A DNA stretch of 45,944 nt, taken from assembly GCA_034434915.1 (NCBI GenBank), contig DAOTYE010000058.1, forward strand, positions 1-45,944, written 5' to 3'. The translations under genes were made by a program, and so were the position numbers. The DNA is from DAOTYE01 sp034434915. GTDB lineage: Bacteria > Chloroflexota > Dehalococcoidia > Dehalococcoidales > RBG-16-60-22. Position 1 is the stretch's first letter. The number at the start of each line of letters is the position of its first letter. The notes under the pieces are model-generated. The model searched no databases. It was given only the letters and a program-made list of their open reading frames with translations, and was not told the origin of the DNA. Below are positions 23,728 through 32,292 of the stretch, one piece after another.

Positions 23728-25452
23728 ATGAAAATGACAGGAGCGCAGATACTGTGCGAATGTTTGGTGAAAGAAGGAGCGGAGGTTATTTTCGGCTATC
23801 CCGGTGGGGCGGTCATTCCACTCTATGACACGCTCCCGCAGTATCCTCAGCTACGCCATATTCTGGTGCGCCATGAGCAGGGGGCGGCTCATGCCGCCGA
23901 TGGGTATGCGCGCGCCACTGGAAAAATCGGTATCTGCCTGGCGACCTCTGGACCGGGAGCTACGAACCTCGTCACCGGCATTGCCAATGCTTTTCTGGAT
24001 TCAGTACCCATGATTGCCATCACCGGTCAGGTGGCTAGCTCTTATATTGGCAGAGACGCATTTCAAGAAACAGATATCACCGGCATTACACTTCCTATCA
24101 CCAAGCATAACTATCTGGTCATGGATGTCACCCAGCTGGCGGCCGTGGTGAAACAATCGTTCCATTTAGCTAGGACTGGCAGGCCAGGCCCGGTGCTTAT
24201 TGACATCCCCAGGGACATTTTCCTGGAGCAGACTGAGTTTCACTATCCTACCAGGGTAGACCTGCCGGGGTATAAACCTACCTTGCAGGGGCATCCGGCT
24301 CAGATTAGGAAAGCGGCTAAGGCACTTAATGAAGCCAAACGTCCGCTCATCATCGCGGGGAGAGGCGTCGTCATCTCCGGGGCATATGCTGAACTTGGGG
24401 CATTAGTTGAGAAAGCGCAAATCCCGGTGGTGACCACGCTTCTGGGAATCGGCTGTTTCCCGGAGAGCCACCCGCTGAGCTATGGCATGCTCGGCATGCA
24501 CGGCATGGTCTACGCCAATAAGGCAATCAATGAGGCTGATTTGATTATTGCCATCGGCATGAGGTTTGATGATAGAGCCACCGGTAAAGCGAGCGCCTTT
24601 GCGCCCAATGCTAAAATTGTGCACATTGATATTGACCCGGCGGAAATCGGCAAAAACGTCCGTGTGGATATACCTATCGTCGGCGATGCTAAATCAGTGC
24701 TTGAGGAGCTTAATAAGCTCGTTGAGCCTACGATTCACGTGGACTGGGTGCAGCAACTGGACGCCTGGCGTAAGGAGCACCCGGCCATAGAAATCAGGGA
24801 CACGGATAAAGTCCTGCCCCAGTACGTTATCCGCAAGATATATGAAATGACCAAGGGTGAAGCCATCATCGTCACCGGCGTGGGACAGAACCAGATGTGG
24901 GCGGCACAGCACTACTGGTATGACCGGCCCAATACCCTCATCACCTCGGGCGGGCTGGGCGCCATGGGCTTTGAGCTTCCGGGAGCCATCGGCGCTAAAA
25001 TAGGGCGCCCTGATGATACCGTCTGGTGCATTGCCGGAGACGGCGGCTTCCAGATGACACTCCATGAGCTCGCCACCGCGGTACAGGAAAAGGTTGCTGT
25101 GAAAATAGCCATCCTCAATAACTGCTGTCTGGGGATGGTCAGGCAGTGGCAGGAGCTCTTCTACAAGAAGAATTACGTGGCGACTTCACTCAGCGGGCCG
25201 GACTTCGTCAAAATTGCAGAAGCGTATGGCGTGCCGGGGCTGAAGGTCACCTATAAAGAACAGGTGGTGCCGGCAATTGAAAAGGCGATGAAAACGGACG
25301 GGCCGTTCCTGATTGACTTTTCTGTTGAGCCGGATGAAAATGTCTATCCCATGGTGCCGCCTGGCGCATCACTGGCGGAGTGCATTGAAGAGCCGTGCCT
25401 GAAGGTAAAACAGGTCACTGACTCCACCAGGCTCCCCGTCAGCAATATCTAA
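23728..25452 (+). CDS. ilvB: acetolactate synthase catalytic subunit
   Basis: Thiamine-diphosphate enzyme for the first common step of branched-chain amino acid synthesis. 574 residues from ATG 23728, chosen because AAGGAG lies six bases upstream (the frame opens 15 bases earlier at GTG). The N-terminal domain has FGYPGGAVIPLYD and HEQGAAHAADGYARATG with the catalytic glutamate, then SGPGATNLVTGIANA and ITGQV. The C-terminal ThDP-binding motif runs from GDGGFQMTLHELATA to ILNNCCLG. Two regulatory-subunit genes follow. Confidence 0.96.
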   Translation: MKMTGAQILCECLVKEGAEVIFGYPGGAVIPLYDTLPQYPQLRHILVRHEQGAAHAADGYARATGKIGICLATSGPGATNLVTGIANAFLDSVPMIAITGQVASSYIGRDAFQETDITGITLPITKHNYLVMDVTQLAAVVKQSFHLARTGRPGPVLIDIPRDIFLEQTEFHYPTRVDLPGYKPTLQGHPAQIRKAAKALNEAKRPLIIAGRGVVISGAYAELGALVEKAQIPVVTTLLGIGCFPESHPLSYGMLGMHGMVYANKAINEADLIIAIGMRFDDRATGKASAFAPNAKIVHIDIDPAEIGKNVRVDIPIVGDAKSVLEELNKLVEPTIHVDWVQQLDAWRKEHPAIEIRDTDKVLPQYVIRKIYEMTKGEAIIVTGVGQNQMWAAQHYWYDRPNTLITSGGLGAMGFELPGAIGAKIGRPDDTVWCIAGDGGFQMTLHELATAVQEKVAVKIAILNNCCLGMVRQWQELFYKKNYVATSLSGPDFVKIAEAYGVPGLKVTYKEQVVPAIEKAMKTDGPFLIDFSVEPDENVYPMVPPGASLAECIEEPCLKVKQVTDSTRLPVSNI

Positions 25453-25466
25453 TTGCGAGGATAGCG

Positions 25467-25766
25467 ATGGCAGTAACGATAACGAAACATATCCTGCTGG
25501 CTCTGGTGGAAGACAAGCCAGGTGTGCTGAACCGCATGGCAAGCGTCTTCCGCCGCCGCGGGTTCAATATCCATAGCGTGAATGTGCTGGAGACCATGGA
25601 AGTTGACAGCGAAAACAAGCGGCCTGGCTTGACGCGGGTAGCCATCGTCGTTTCCGGTAAGACGGATATCCTGGGGCAGGTCAGAAAACAGCTTGAAAAA
25701 ATCATTGATGTGGTTGAGGTAGCAGATATCACCACGACTGATTTCAAAGGAAAGACACTGGAATAA
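25467..25766 (+). CDS. short ACT-domain acetolactate synthase regulatory subunit
   Basis: 99 residues made of one ACT domain: ITKHILLALVEDKPGVLNRM at the N-terminus, FRRRGFNIHSVNV, then TRVAIVVSGKTDILGQVRKQ and the closing VEVADIT. It equals the N-terminal half of the next gene and resembles IlvM/IlvN of small size. An insertion VLETMEVDSENKRPG between two strands distinguishes it from its neighbour. It probably binds IlvB; whether it senses the same amino acid as the second subunit is unknown. Lies 14 bases after ilvB and five before the second copy. Confidence 0.88.
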   Translation: MAVTITKHILLALVEDKPGVLNRMASVFRRRGFNIHSVNVLETMEVDSENKRPGLTRVAIVVSGKTDILGQVRKQLEKIIDVVEVADITTTDFKGKTLE

Positions 25767-25771
25767 CAGTA

Positions 25772-26320
25772 ATGTCCACGACCAAACATACGCTGGTGGC
25801 CCTGGTTGAAGACAGGCCAGGCGTACTGACACGGATGGCAAGCCTGTTCCGCAGGCGTGGCTATAACATTGAAAGCATTGCCGTAGGGCATAGTGAACAG
25901 CCCCACCTGTCACGCATGACATTCGTGGTTAGCGGCTCAGCCCATGTTCTGGAACAGGTGAGAAAACAGCTGGGCAAGCTGGTTGACGTCATCAAGATAA
26001 TGGATATCACCGGCGATAATATCACCTCGCGTGAGCTGGCACTGATAAAAGTGAGAGCGACCGCCTCAACCAGGAGCGAAATCATAGAGATTGCCAGCAT
26101 ATTCCGCGCCAGCATCATTGATGTGGCAAGTGATTCACTGACCATAGAGATTACCGGTGATGAGGAAAAGATAGATTCCCTCATCAACCTGCTCCGTAGC
26201 TTCGGCATCAGAGAAATTGCGCGCACGGGGCGTATTGCTTTGCTACGGGGCGGTTCCAGCCAGACGCCGAGCGAAGAGAAAGTCCCCAGGGTGCAGAAAG
26301 TGGAGCCTGATTCTCCCTAA
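25772..26320 (+). CDS. ilvN: acetolactate synthase regulatory subunit, full length
   Basis: 182 residues with the two-part layout of IlvN/IlvH. The ACT domain (1-about 80) has KHTLVALVEDRPGVLTRM, FRRRGYNIESIAVG and SRMTFVVSG, and the C-terminal ALS_ss_C domain has ELALIKVRA, FRASIIDVASDSLTIEITG and IREIARTGRIALLRG. The first 80 residues are clearly paralogous to the preceding gene, so a local duplication with later loss of the C-terminal part in one copy is likely. Expected to give valine feedback on IlvB. Confidence 0.94.
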   Translation: MSTTKHTLVALVEDRPGVLTRMASLFRRRGYNIESIAVGHSEQPHLSRMTFVVSGSAHVLEQVRKQLGKLVDVIKIMDITGDNITSRELALIKVRATASTRSEIIEIASIFRASIIDVASDSLTIEITGDEEKIDSLINLLRSFGIREIARTGRIALLRGGSSQTPSEEKVPRVQKVEPDSP

Positions 26321-26467
26321 CTCAGAATGATAAAAATGCCTGATGCAAGGAGAGACTTTATGATAGGAGTAACATGACTGGCGCAGAGCGCCCCCGGTGA
26401 ATAACCAGTGTTCTACGCGTCATGCGTGACAAATAAAAATAAACAATTATAAGGAGATGACACTGAC
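26321..26467 (+). other. leader region before ilvC with mini-ORFs and a hairpin
   Basis: 147 bases without a real gene. It holds two overlapping tiny frames, MIGVT (26360-26377) and MTGAERPR (26374-26400), each with a purine-rich site (AAGGAGAG, AGGAG) before its ATG, and a hairpin GGCGC-AGA-GCGCC (26380-26392) inside the second. The peptides contain too few Ile/Leu/Val codons for classical attenuation. Could be a translation-coupled leader; equally it may be chance. Confidence 0.3.
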
Positions 26468-27460
26468 ATGGCAAAGGTATACTATGACAAAGATGCTGAC
26501 CTGAATCTGGTGAAAGACAAGGTCATCGCGGTGATTGGCTATGGCAACCAGGGAAGGGGACAGGCACTCAACCTGAAAGATAGCGGCTGTGAAGTGATTG
26601 TCGCTCTCCCAGAGGGAAGCAAAAGCCGCCGCAAAGCTCAGGCTGATGGTGTCAAAGTAGCCACTGTGGCTGAAGCCGCAAAGGCGGCGGATATCGTCAT
26701 GATGCTCGCTCCGGATAACCTCCAGCAGGAAATCTACAAGAAAGAAGTTGAGCCAAACCTTGACAAGGGCGATATGCTCATGTTCTCTCATGGTTTCAAC
26801 GTGCACTATAATCAGATTGTGCCATCGCCGACGATTGATGTCTCCATGATTGCCCCCAAGTCCCCCGGCAATATGCTGCGCATCCTCTATACCAAAGGCA
26901 TCGGCGTGCCGGCATTGCTTGCCATCTACCAGGACGCCTCCGGCAAGGCGAAGCAGATTACCCTCGCTTATGCTAAAGCTATCGGTTGCACCAGGGCTGG
27001 CGTGCTGGAGACAACTTTTGCGGAGGAGACGGAGACTGACCTCTTCGGCGAGCAGGCAATCCTGTGTGGCGGCATCACATCTCTCCTGAAGACCTCTTTT
27101 GAGACGCTGGTGGAAGCTGGCTACCAGCCTGAGCTGGCTTACTTTGAGTGTCTCCACGAGCTCAAACTCATCGTTGACCTCATCTACCAGGGCGGCATCA
27201 ATTTCATGCGTGATTCCGTCAGCTACACCGCCCAGTATGGCGATATGACCCGCGGACCGCGTGTTATTGACGAGGGCGTAAGAGAGAACCTGCGTGAGAT
27301 TCTGGCGGAGATTCAGGATGGCACTTTTGCCAGAGAGTGGGTGCTGGAAAATGTTGCCGGTCGCCCGGTGTATAATGCGCTGAGGCGCGCGGACCGCACT
27401 CATCCCATTGAGATTGTCGGCGACCAGCTACGCAAGATGATGCCCTGGCTGAAAAGCTAA
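26468..27460 (+). CDS. ilvC: ketol-acid reductoisomerase (class I)
   Basis: NADPH-dependent isomeroreduction of acetolactate or acetohydroxybutyrate. 330 residues, class I length. The Rossmann fold has VIGYGNQGRGQALNLKDSG and the phosphate loop LPEGSKSRRKA, whose Arg and Ser residues fit NADPH. The knotted C-terminal domain carries the magnesium ligands in EETETDLFGEQAILCGG and AYFECLHELKLIVDL. A strong AAGGAG site precedes ATG 26468. A possible terminator at 27470-27491 follows. Confidence 0.97.
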   Translation: MAKVYYDKDADLNLVKDKVIAVIGYGNQGRGQALNLKDSGCEVIVALPEGSKSRRKAQADGVKVATVAEAAKAADIVMMLAPDNLQQEIYKKEVEPNLDKGDMLMFSHGFNVHYNQIVPSPTIDVSMIAPKSPGNMLRILYTKGIGVPALLAIYQDASGKAKQITLAYAKAIGCTRAGVLETTFAEETETDLFGEQAILCGGITSLLKTSFETLVEAGYQPELAYFECLHELKLIVDLIYQGGINFMRDSVSYTAQYGDMTRGPRVIDEGVRENLREILAEIQDGTFAREWVLENVAGRPVYNALRRADRTHPIEIVGDQLRKMMPWLKS

Positions 27461-27469
27461 ACTCATGGT

Positions 27470-27491
27470 GGGGGTGGGCGGTACCACCCCC
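27470..27491 (+). terminator. GC-rich stem-loop after ilvC
   Basis: GGGGGTGG (27470-27477) pairs with CCACCCCC (27484-27491) around a six-base loop, nine bases after the ilvC stop. Only a pyrimidine tract (CTTCTCTTCCC) follows, so it could terminate partly or stabilise the ilv message. A TATAAT box at 27558-27563 with a poor -35 may restart transcription for leuA. Confidence 0.5.
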
Positions 27492-27609
27492 CTTCTCTTC
27501 CCATTGATGGAGCCCGCTTTAATTCAGCGCAGGGATATGAGAGAATAAGGAAAACGATATAATGCGCTTTTCTTCTTTACCATAGAAGCGACAAACTGAG
27601 GAATCTGCT

Positions 27610-29121
27610 ATGGAGAAAGTGATTATTTTTGATACCACGCTGAGAGACGGGGAGCAGGCGGCGGGTGGGAGCATGAATATCCAGGAGAAGCTGGAAATAG
27701 CCCGCCAGCTTGATGCCCTCGGCGTGGATGTCATTGAAGCCGGGTTTCCCATCAGTTCTCCCGGAGATTTTGAGTCAGTTAAGCTTATCGCGAAAGAAGT
27801 GCGCCGTCCCATCATCTGCGGGCTGGCGCGCGCCCACCCCAAGGACATTGACCGGGCGTGGGAAGCAGTCAAAGACGCAAAACATCCCCGCATTCACGTC
27901 TTCGTCTCATCGTCAGATATACACCTTATGCACGGTATGAAAAAAACCCGTGAGGAAATCCTTCAGCTGGCACGGGATATGGTCGCCCGGGCAAAGGGCT
28001 ATACTGAGGATATTGAGTTCTCCCCCATGGACGCCAGCCGCACTGAGCCAGCATACCTCTACCAGATTCTGGAGCTGGCAATAGATGCTGGCGCCACCAC
28101 TGTGAATATTCCTGACACGGTGGGCTATGCCATTCCAGAGGAGTTCGGCCGGCTGATTGAAGGGGTCTTCCAGCATGTGCCGAACATCAAGAAAGCGGTG
28201 GTCAGCGTGCACTGTCATAACGACCTTGGTCTGGCGGTGGCAAATAGCCTTGAGGCGGTGCGGAGGGGCGCCAGGCAGGTGGAGTGCACCATCAATGGTA
28301 TCGGGGAGCGGGCGGGGAATGCCTCCTTGGAAGAAATCGTGATGACCATCAAGACCCGCAGTGACCTCTTCAAGCTGGCGACGAACATTGATACCACCCA
28401 GATTTACAAAACAAGCCGGCTGGTCAGTGAGCTCACCGGCTTCCCGGTTCAGCCGAATAAAGCCATCGTCGGCGCCAATGCTTTCCGCCATGAATCAGGC
28501 ATTCACCAGGACGGCGTCATCAAGATGCCCATCACCTTTGAAATCATTGACCCGAAGACGGTCGGCATTCCCTCAAGCACTCTCGTCCTGGGCAAGCTGA
28601 GCGGCAGGCATGCCTTCAGAGAGCGGCTGGCAGAGCTGGGTTACAAGCTGGAAGAGGCAGAGTTCAACCGTGTCTTTCAGCTTTTCAAAGAGCTTGCCGA
28701 TAAGAAAAAGCACGTCACCGACCGTGATATTGAATCGCTCATGGCGGAAGAAAAGCGCACCATCTCTGACTTCTACCATCTTGACCGCATCCAGGTCTCC
28801 TGCGGCGACAGAGGCATACCTACCGCCTCAGTTATTTTGACCAAGCCAAACGGTGAGTCCTTTGCTGAGGCGGCGATTGGCACCGGTCCGGTAGACGCTA
28901 CGTTTAAAGCAATTGATAAGATAGTAAAAGTGCCTAATACGCTCACCGAGTTCAGCATCAAGGCTATCACGGAAGGTATTGATGCCATTGGAGAGGTGCT
29001 GGTGAGGATTGAGAGCGAAGGCATCTCCTACACCGGGCGCGGGGCGGATACTGACATCATTGTAGCCAGCGCCAAAGCCTATGTGAATGCGCTCAACCGC
29101 CTCATCAGCGCAAAAGGCTAG
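27610..29121 (+). CDS. leuA: 2-isopropylmalate synthase
   Basis: Condenses acetyl-CoA and 2-ketoisovalerate, the first leucine-specific step. 503 residues: DTTLRDGEQAAGGSMN at the start with the divalent metal Asp, SSSDIHLMH, SPMDASRTEPAYL, TVNIPDTVGYA, VHCHNDLGLAVANSLEA with the metal histidines, and NGIGERAGNASLEEI. The C-terminal regulatory domain (about 390-500) is present, so leucine feedback inhibition is expected. ATG 27610 follows GAGGA. Confidence 0.95.
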   Translation: MEKVIIFDTTLRDGEQAAGGSMNIQEKLEIARQLDALGVDVIEAGFPISSPGDFESVKLIAKEVRRPIICGLARAHPKDIDRAWEAVKDAKHPRIHVFVSSSDIHLMHGMKKTREEILQLARDMVARAKGYTEDIEFSPMDASRTEPAYLYQILELAIDAGATTVNIPDTVGYAIPEEFGRLIEGVFQHVPNIKKAVVSVHCHNDLGLAVANSLEAVRRGARQVECTINGIGERAGNASLEEIVMTIKTRSDLFKLATNIDTTQIYKTSRLVSELTGFPVQPNKAIVGANAFRHESGIHQDGVIKMPITFEIIDPKTVGIPSSTLVLGKLSGRHAFRERLAELGYKLEEAEFNRVFQLFKELADKKKHVTDRDIESLMAEEKRTISDFYHLDRIQVSCGDRGIPTASVILTKPNGESFAEAAIGTGPVDATFKAIDKIVKVPNTLTEFSIKAITEGIDAIGEVLVRIESEGISYTGRGADTDIIVASAKAYVNALNRLISAKG

Positions 29122-29131
29122 CAGGCGCATC

Positions 29132-29524
29132 ATGTGGACAGGGCTGGAGCCAATTCTGCGCTTCCTGCTGGCGGGAGCGCTGGGGGCAGTCATCGGCTTT
29201 CAACGGCAGATGGCTAAAAAGCCAGCAGGCATGAGGACACATATTCTCATCAGCCTGGGCGCGGCGCTTTATACCCTGGTCTCCATTTATGCCTTCAGCG
29301 CTGACATGGCGCGGGTGGCGGCGGGAGTGGTCGCCGGCATCGGCTTTCTGGGGGCAGGCGCTATCATCAGAGACCGCGCTGGAGTGGCAGGACTGACCAC
29401 GGCGGCTTCTATCTGGATGGTCGCCGGCATCGGGCTGGCGGCAGGCGCCGGAATGTACCTCATCGCCGTGATAGCCACTATTGTTGCTCTGGCGGTTCTT
29501 TTTATACCTCACCCTTCTGATTAA
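29132..29524 (+). CDS. MgtC-family membrane protein
   Basis: 130 residues from ATG 29132 (the frame opens earlier inside leuA). Four membrane segments match the N-terminal MgtC domain: RFLLAGALGAVIGFQRQ, MRTHILISLGAALYTLVS, AAGVVAGIGFLGAGAIIRD, AGLTTAASIWMVAGIGLA. The C-terminal cytosolic ACT-like domain of pathogen MgtC is missing, as in many environmental members. Family members are linked to magnesium or membrane-potential homeostasis; the substrate is unsettled. Its place between leuA and leuC is unusual. Confidence 0.87.
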   Translation: MWTGLEPILRFLLAGALGAVIGFQRQMAKKPAGMRTHILISLGAALYTLVSIYAFSADMARVAAGVVAGIGFLGAGAIIRDRAGVAGLTTAASIWMVAGIGLAAGAGMYLIAVIATIVALAVLFIPHPSD

Positions 29525-29550
29525 TGAAGAACAGGCAGAAAGGAAGCTCT

Positions 29551-30804
29551 ATGACATTAGCGGAAAAGATTCTGGCGGCGCATGCCGGCAAAAAGAAGGT
29601 AAGTCCGGGTGATTTTATCAATGTAAAACTTGACCTCATCTTAGCCAATGACATCACCGCGCCCATCACCATCCGAGAGTTTAAGAAGCTGGGACTGGAG
29701 AAAGTCTTTGACCCCAAGAAAATCATCATGTTGCCCGACCATTTCACTCCGAACAAAGACATCCCCTCCGCCGAGCAGGCTAAAATCATGAAGGACTTCT
29801 GCCTGGCGCAGGACACGCTTTACTTTGAGGTGGGGCGGACGGGTATTGAGCATGTGTTCCTGCCGGAGCAGGGCTTTGTCCTGCCGGGAGACGTGGTTAT
29901 AGGGGCGGACTCTCATACCTGCACCTATGGTGCGGTGGGCGCTTTTGCTACCGGTGTGGGCTCAACGGATGTCGCCGCCGCCATGGCAACGGGCGATATC
30001 TGGATGAAAGTGCCGCAGACCATCAAGCTGGTCTATCATGGGGGGTTGGGGAAATGGATTGGCGGGAAAGACCTCATGCTCTTCACCATCGGGCAGATTG
30101 GCGTGGACGGCGCGATTTACTCCGCCATTGAGTTCACCGGGGAAGCCATTGATGCTCTGCCCATGGATGGACGCTTCACCATGGCGAACATGGCGATTGA
30201 AGCCGGCGGGAAAGCGGGGCTTTTCCGGGTGGACAAAAAGACGGAAGACTTCCTGAAGACCCGCGCCAAGCGACCGTACAAGGTCTATGAGCCGGATAAA
30301 GATGCGCAATATGCCAGAGTCATTGAGTGGGATGTTTCCAAACTTGAGCCGCAGGTGGCTCTACCTCATTCTCCGGCAAATGCCAGACCGGTGAGCCAGG
30401 TGAAGAATGTGGCAATTGACCAGGTGGTCATCGGTAGCTGTACCAACGGTCGGCTCGGTGATTTACAGGTCGCCGCCAGGCTGATAAAAGGCAGGAAAAT
30501 ACACCCCAGAGTGCGCTGTATCATCATCCCCGCCACTCAGCAGGTCTATGCCGATGCCTTGAAAGAGGGGTTATTGGAGACCTTCGTGAGCGCGGGCGCC
30601 ATTGTCAGCGCGCCCACCTGCGGTCCGTGCATCGGCGGGCACATGGGTGTGCTGGCGGCAGGCGAGAAGTGTGTCTCCACCACCAATCGCAACTTCGTGG
30701 GCAGGATGGGGCATCCCAAGTCAGAGGTCTATCTCGCCGGTCCGGCGGTGGCGGCGGCAAGCGCGGTCATGGGCAGGGTCGCCAGCCCGGAGGAACTTTC
30801 ATGA
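29551..30804 (+). CDS. leuC: 3-isopropylmalate dehydratase large subunit
   Basis: Aconitase-family 4Fe-4S enzyme that isomerises isopropylmalate with LeuD. 417 residues from ATG 29551 (AAAGGA site), the short, archaeal/thermophile type rather than the 466-residue E. coli type. Visible: MLPDHFTPNKDIPSAEQAK, GADSHTCTYGAVGAFATGVG, VVIGSCTNGRLGDL with the first cluster cysteine, and APTCGPCIGGHMGVL with the other two. The stop codon overlaps the start of the DsrE-like gene. Confidence 0.95.
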   Translation: MTLAEKILAAHAGKKKVSPGDFINVKLDLILANDITAPITIREFKKLGLEKVFDPKKIIMLPDHFTPNKDIPSAEQAKIMKDFCLAQDTLYFEVGRTGIEHVFLPEQGFVLPGDVVIGADSHTCTYGAVGAFATGVGSTDVAAAMATGDIWMKVPQTIKLVYHGGLGKWIGGKDLMLFTIGQIGVDGAIYSAIEFTGEAIDALPMDGRFTMANMAIEAGGKAGLFRVDKKTEDFLKTRAKRPYKVYEPDKDAQYARVIEWDVSKLEPQVALPHSPANARPVSQVKNVAIDQVVIGSCTNGRLGDLQVAARLIKGRKIHPRVRCIIIPATQQVYADALKEGLLETFVSAGAIVSAPTCGPCIGGHMGVLAAGEKCVSTTNRNFVGRMGHPKSEVYLAGPAVAAASAVMGRVASPEELS

Positions 30805-31109
30805 AGCTCGGCGTCATCCTGCAGTCAAGCCACCCGGAAATCGTGTGGAACGCCTTTCGCTTCGGCAACTTCTCCCGCTCAATGGGCGATGAAGTCCGAT
30901 TTTTTCTCATCGGTCAGGGAGTGTTTATCACCACAAGCGCTCATGAGGGCTCTCTTGACGCCGGGAAATTCAAGGTGAGCGAACAGCTTAACAAGTTCGC
31001 TGAGAAAAGAGGCACCATCTATGCCTGCGGCACCTGCCTGGAAAACCACGGGCTCGCACCGGCAGAGATATATACCGTTGCCACGCTGGGCAATTTATCG
31101 ATAAGGTAG
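30801..31109 (+). CDS. DsrE/DsrF-like protein
   Basis: 102 residues from ATG 30801, which overlaps the leuC stop (ATGA). The fold signature is a beta-alpha start KLGVILQSSHPEIVWNAFRFG, then MGDEVRFFLIGQGVF and, near the C-terminus, IYACGTCLENHGL with two cysteines in the position of the sulfur-carrying cysteine of DsrE/TusD proteins. A role in sulfur relay, for instance to an iron-sulfur enzyme such as LeuC, is possible but unproven. No dsr or tus genes are nearby. Confidence 0.75.
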   Translation: MKLGVILQSSHPEIVWNAFRFGNFSRSMGDEVRFFLIGQGVFITTSAHEGSLDAGKFKVSEQLNKFAEKRGTIYACGTCLENHGLAPAEIYTVATLGNLSIR

Positions 31110-31132
31110 TAACCTTCTAGGAAAATGACATC

Positions 31133-31591
31133 ATGCGCCGGAAAGAACGTGAAATAACTGATATCCGTGAAATTGAGGAGATTATCGGGAAAGCCAGGGT
31201 GTGCCGCATCGCTTTTGCGGATGGGAACGAGCCATACATCGTACCGGTCTTCTTTGGGTACGAGGACAGGACGCTTTACATCCACAGCGCCAGGGAAGGG
31301 CGCAAACTGGATATGCTCAGGAGGAACAATCGCGTCTGCTTTGAAATAGACGCTGACGTTGACATCATTGCCGGGGAAAAAGCCTGCCAGTTCTCAGCGA
31401 AGTACCGCAGTGTGATAGGCACGGGAAAAGCCCGTATTTTGAAAGAGAACGAGGAAAAAAGTCGTGCTCTGCAGACCATCGTGAAACACTACTCCGGAGG
31501 TGAGTTCACTTTCACCGAGGCGGAGCTTGATAAGGTCCTGGTTTGGAAAATTGAAATAGAGCAGTTCAGCGGCAAGAAGGCGGGCTACTGA
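31133..31591 (+). CDS. PNPOx-fold flavin protein (Nim-like)
   Basis: 152 residues of the pyridoxamine-phosphate-oxidase-like split barrel: the helix EIEEIIGKARVCRIAFADG, YIVPVFFGYEDRTLYIHSA with the FMN-phosphate contacts, REGRKLDMLRRNNRVCFEID, and AKYRSVIGTGKARIL. Such proteins bind FMN, F420 or heme and include the nitroimidazole reductases. The substrate cannot be told from sequence. It lies 23 bases after the DsrE-like gene on the leu operon strand. Confidence 0.82.
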   Translation: MRRKEREITDIREIEEIIGKARVCRIAFADGNEPYIVPVFFGYEDRTLYIHSAREGRKLDMLRRNNRVCFEIDADVDIIAGEKACQFSAKYRSVIGTGKARILKENEEKSRALQTIVKHYSGGEFTFTEAELDKVLVWKIEIEQFSGKKAGY

Positions 31592-31602
31592 GGAGGTGAC
31601 CG

Positions 31603-32085
31603 ATGGCAAAAGGACGCACAAGCTGGCAGGAAAAGCTGGTGAAAGGCAGTAAAGGACTACCTAAAGTTGAGCCAATCACGGACAAGATGAGCCAGCGGTG
31701 GGGGACGGGCACCGTGGTCATCCCGGCGCCGACTGAGGTGGACGAACTCATGAAGAAAGTTCCGGCAGGAAAAGTCATCACCATGGCGGAACTGCGCGCC
31801 TGCCTTGCTAAGAAGCACAACGCCACCATCGGCTGTCCGCTGACGACGGGAATCTTCGCCTGGGTGGCGGCGCACGCCGCCGAGGAATCCGCCGCGAAAG
31901 GTGAGAAAAACATCACGCCATACTGGCGCACGCTGAAGGCGGGCGGGGAGCTCAACGAGAAATATCCGGGCGGGATTGAAGCGCAGGCGGCGAAGCTGAA
32001 GACGGAAGGGCACATCATAGAGCCGGGCAAAGGCAAAAAGCCGCCCAAAGTGAAGGATTGGGAGAAGAAACTGGCGGAGATATAA
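31603..32085 (+). CDS. MGMT-like (alkyltransferase-like) protein
   Basis: 160 residues. The central part, DELMKKVPAGKVITMAELRACLAK (in two pieces, about 47-70) followed by ATIGCPLTTGIFAWVAAHAAEE (about 74-95), is what I recall from a group of small proteins annotated as MGMT family, related to the DNA-binding domain of methylguanine-DNA methyltransferase. The usual PCHR active site is not present; Cys78 sits in IGCPLT. It may bind alkylated DNA without repairing it, or do something else. The end PYWRTLKAGGELNEKYPGG is also characteristic. A GAGGAGGTG site precedes it. Confidence 0.6.
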   Translation: MAKGRTSWQEKLVKGSKGLPKVEPITDKMSQRWGTGTVVIPAPTEVDELMKKVPAGKVITMAELRACLAKKHNATIGCPLTTGIFAWVAAHAAEESAAKGEKNITPYWRTLKAGGELNEKYPGGIEAQAAKLKTEGHIIEPGKGKKPPKVKDWEKKLAEI

Positions 32086-32086
32086 A
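32058..32086 (+). promoter_or_regulatory. promoter of the hicAB module
   Basis: TTGGGA (32058-32063), exactly 17 bases, TATAAA (32081-32086), at the end of the MGMT-like gene and 15 bases before hicA. It would give the toxin-antitoxin pair, and leuDB behind it, a message of their own with a leader of about eight bases. Confidence 0.5.
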
Positions 32087-32100
32087 AAGCTAAGAACATA

Positions 32101-32289
32101 ATGAAAGTTCGTGATATAATCAAAATGCTTGAAGATGATGGCTGGTATCTTGTTGCCACCAGAGGTAGCCACCATCAGTATAAACATCCTGTGAAAACAG
32201 GCAGAGTGACTATTGCCGGTAGTCCAAATCACGATATTGCGCCGGGAACATTAAATAGCATTTTAAAACAGGCACAGCTTAAGAGGTGA
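32101..32289 (+). CDS. hicA: HicA-type toxin (mRNA interferase)
   Basis: 62 residues of the YcfA/HicA double-stranded RNA-binding fold: KVRDIIKMLEDDGWYLVATRGSHH at the N-terminus (given here only as landmark positions 2-25), with catalytic His24 in GSHH, then YKHP, TIAGSPNHDIAPGTLNSILKQA. Length and order are typical. HicA cuts messages in a ribosome-independent way and is blocked by HicB. No clear ribosome site precedes ATG 32101, which keeps translation low and is common for toxins. hicB follows after three bases. Confidence 0.92.
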   Translation: MKVRDIIKMLEDDGWYLVATRGSHHQYKHPVKTGRVTIAGSPNHDIAPGTLNSILKQAQLKR

Positions 32290-32292
32290 GCT

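Noticed and set aside
27461..27609. T-box or leucine attenuator before leuA
   Set aside because: No specifier loop, T-box consensus or leucine-rich leader peptide seen; only a GC-rich hairpin.
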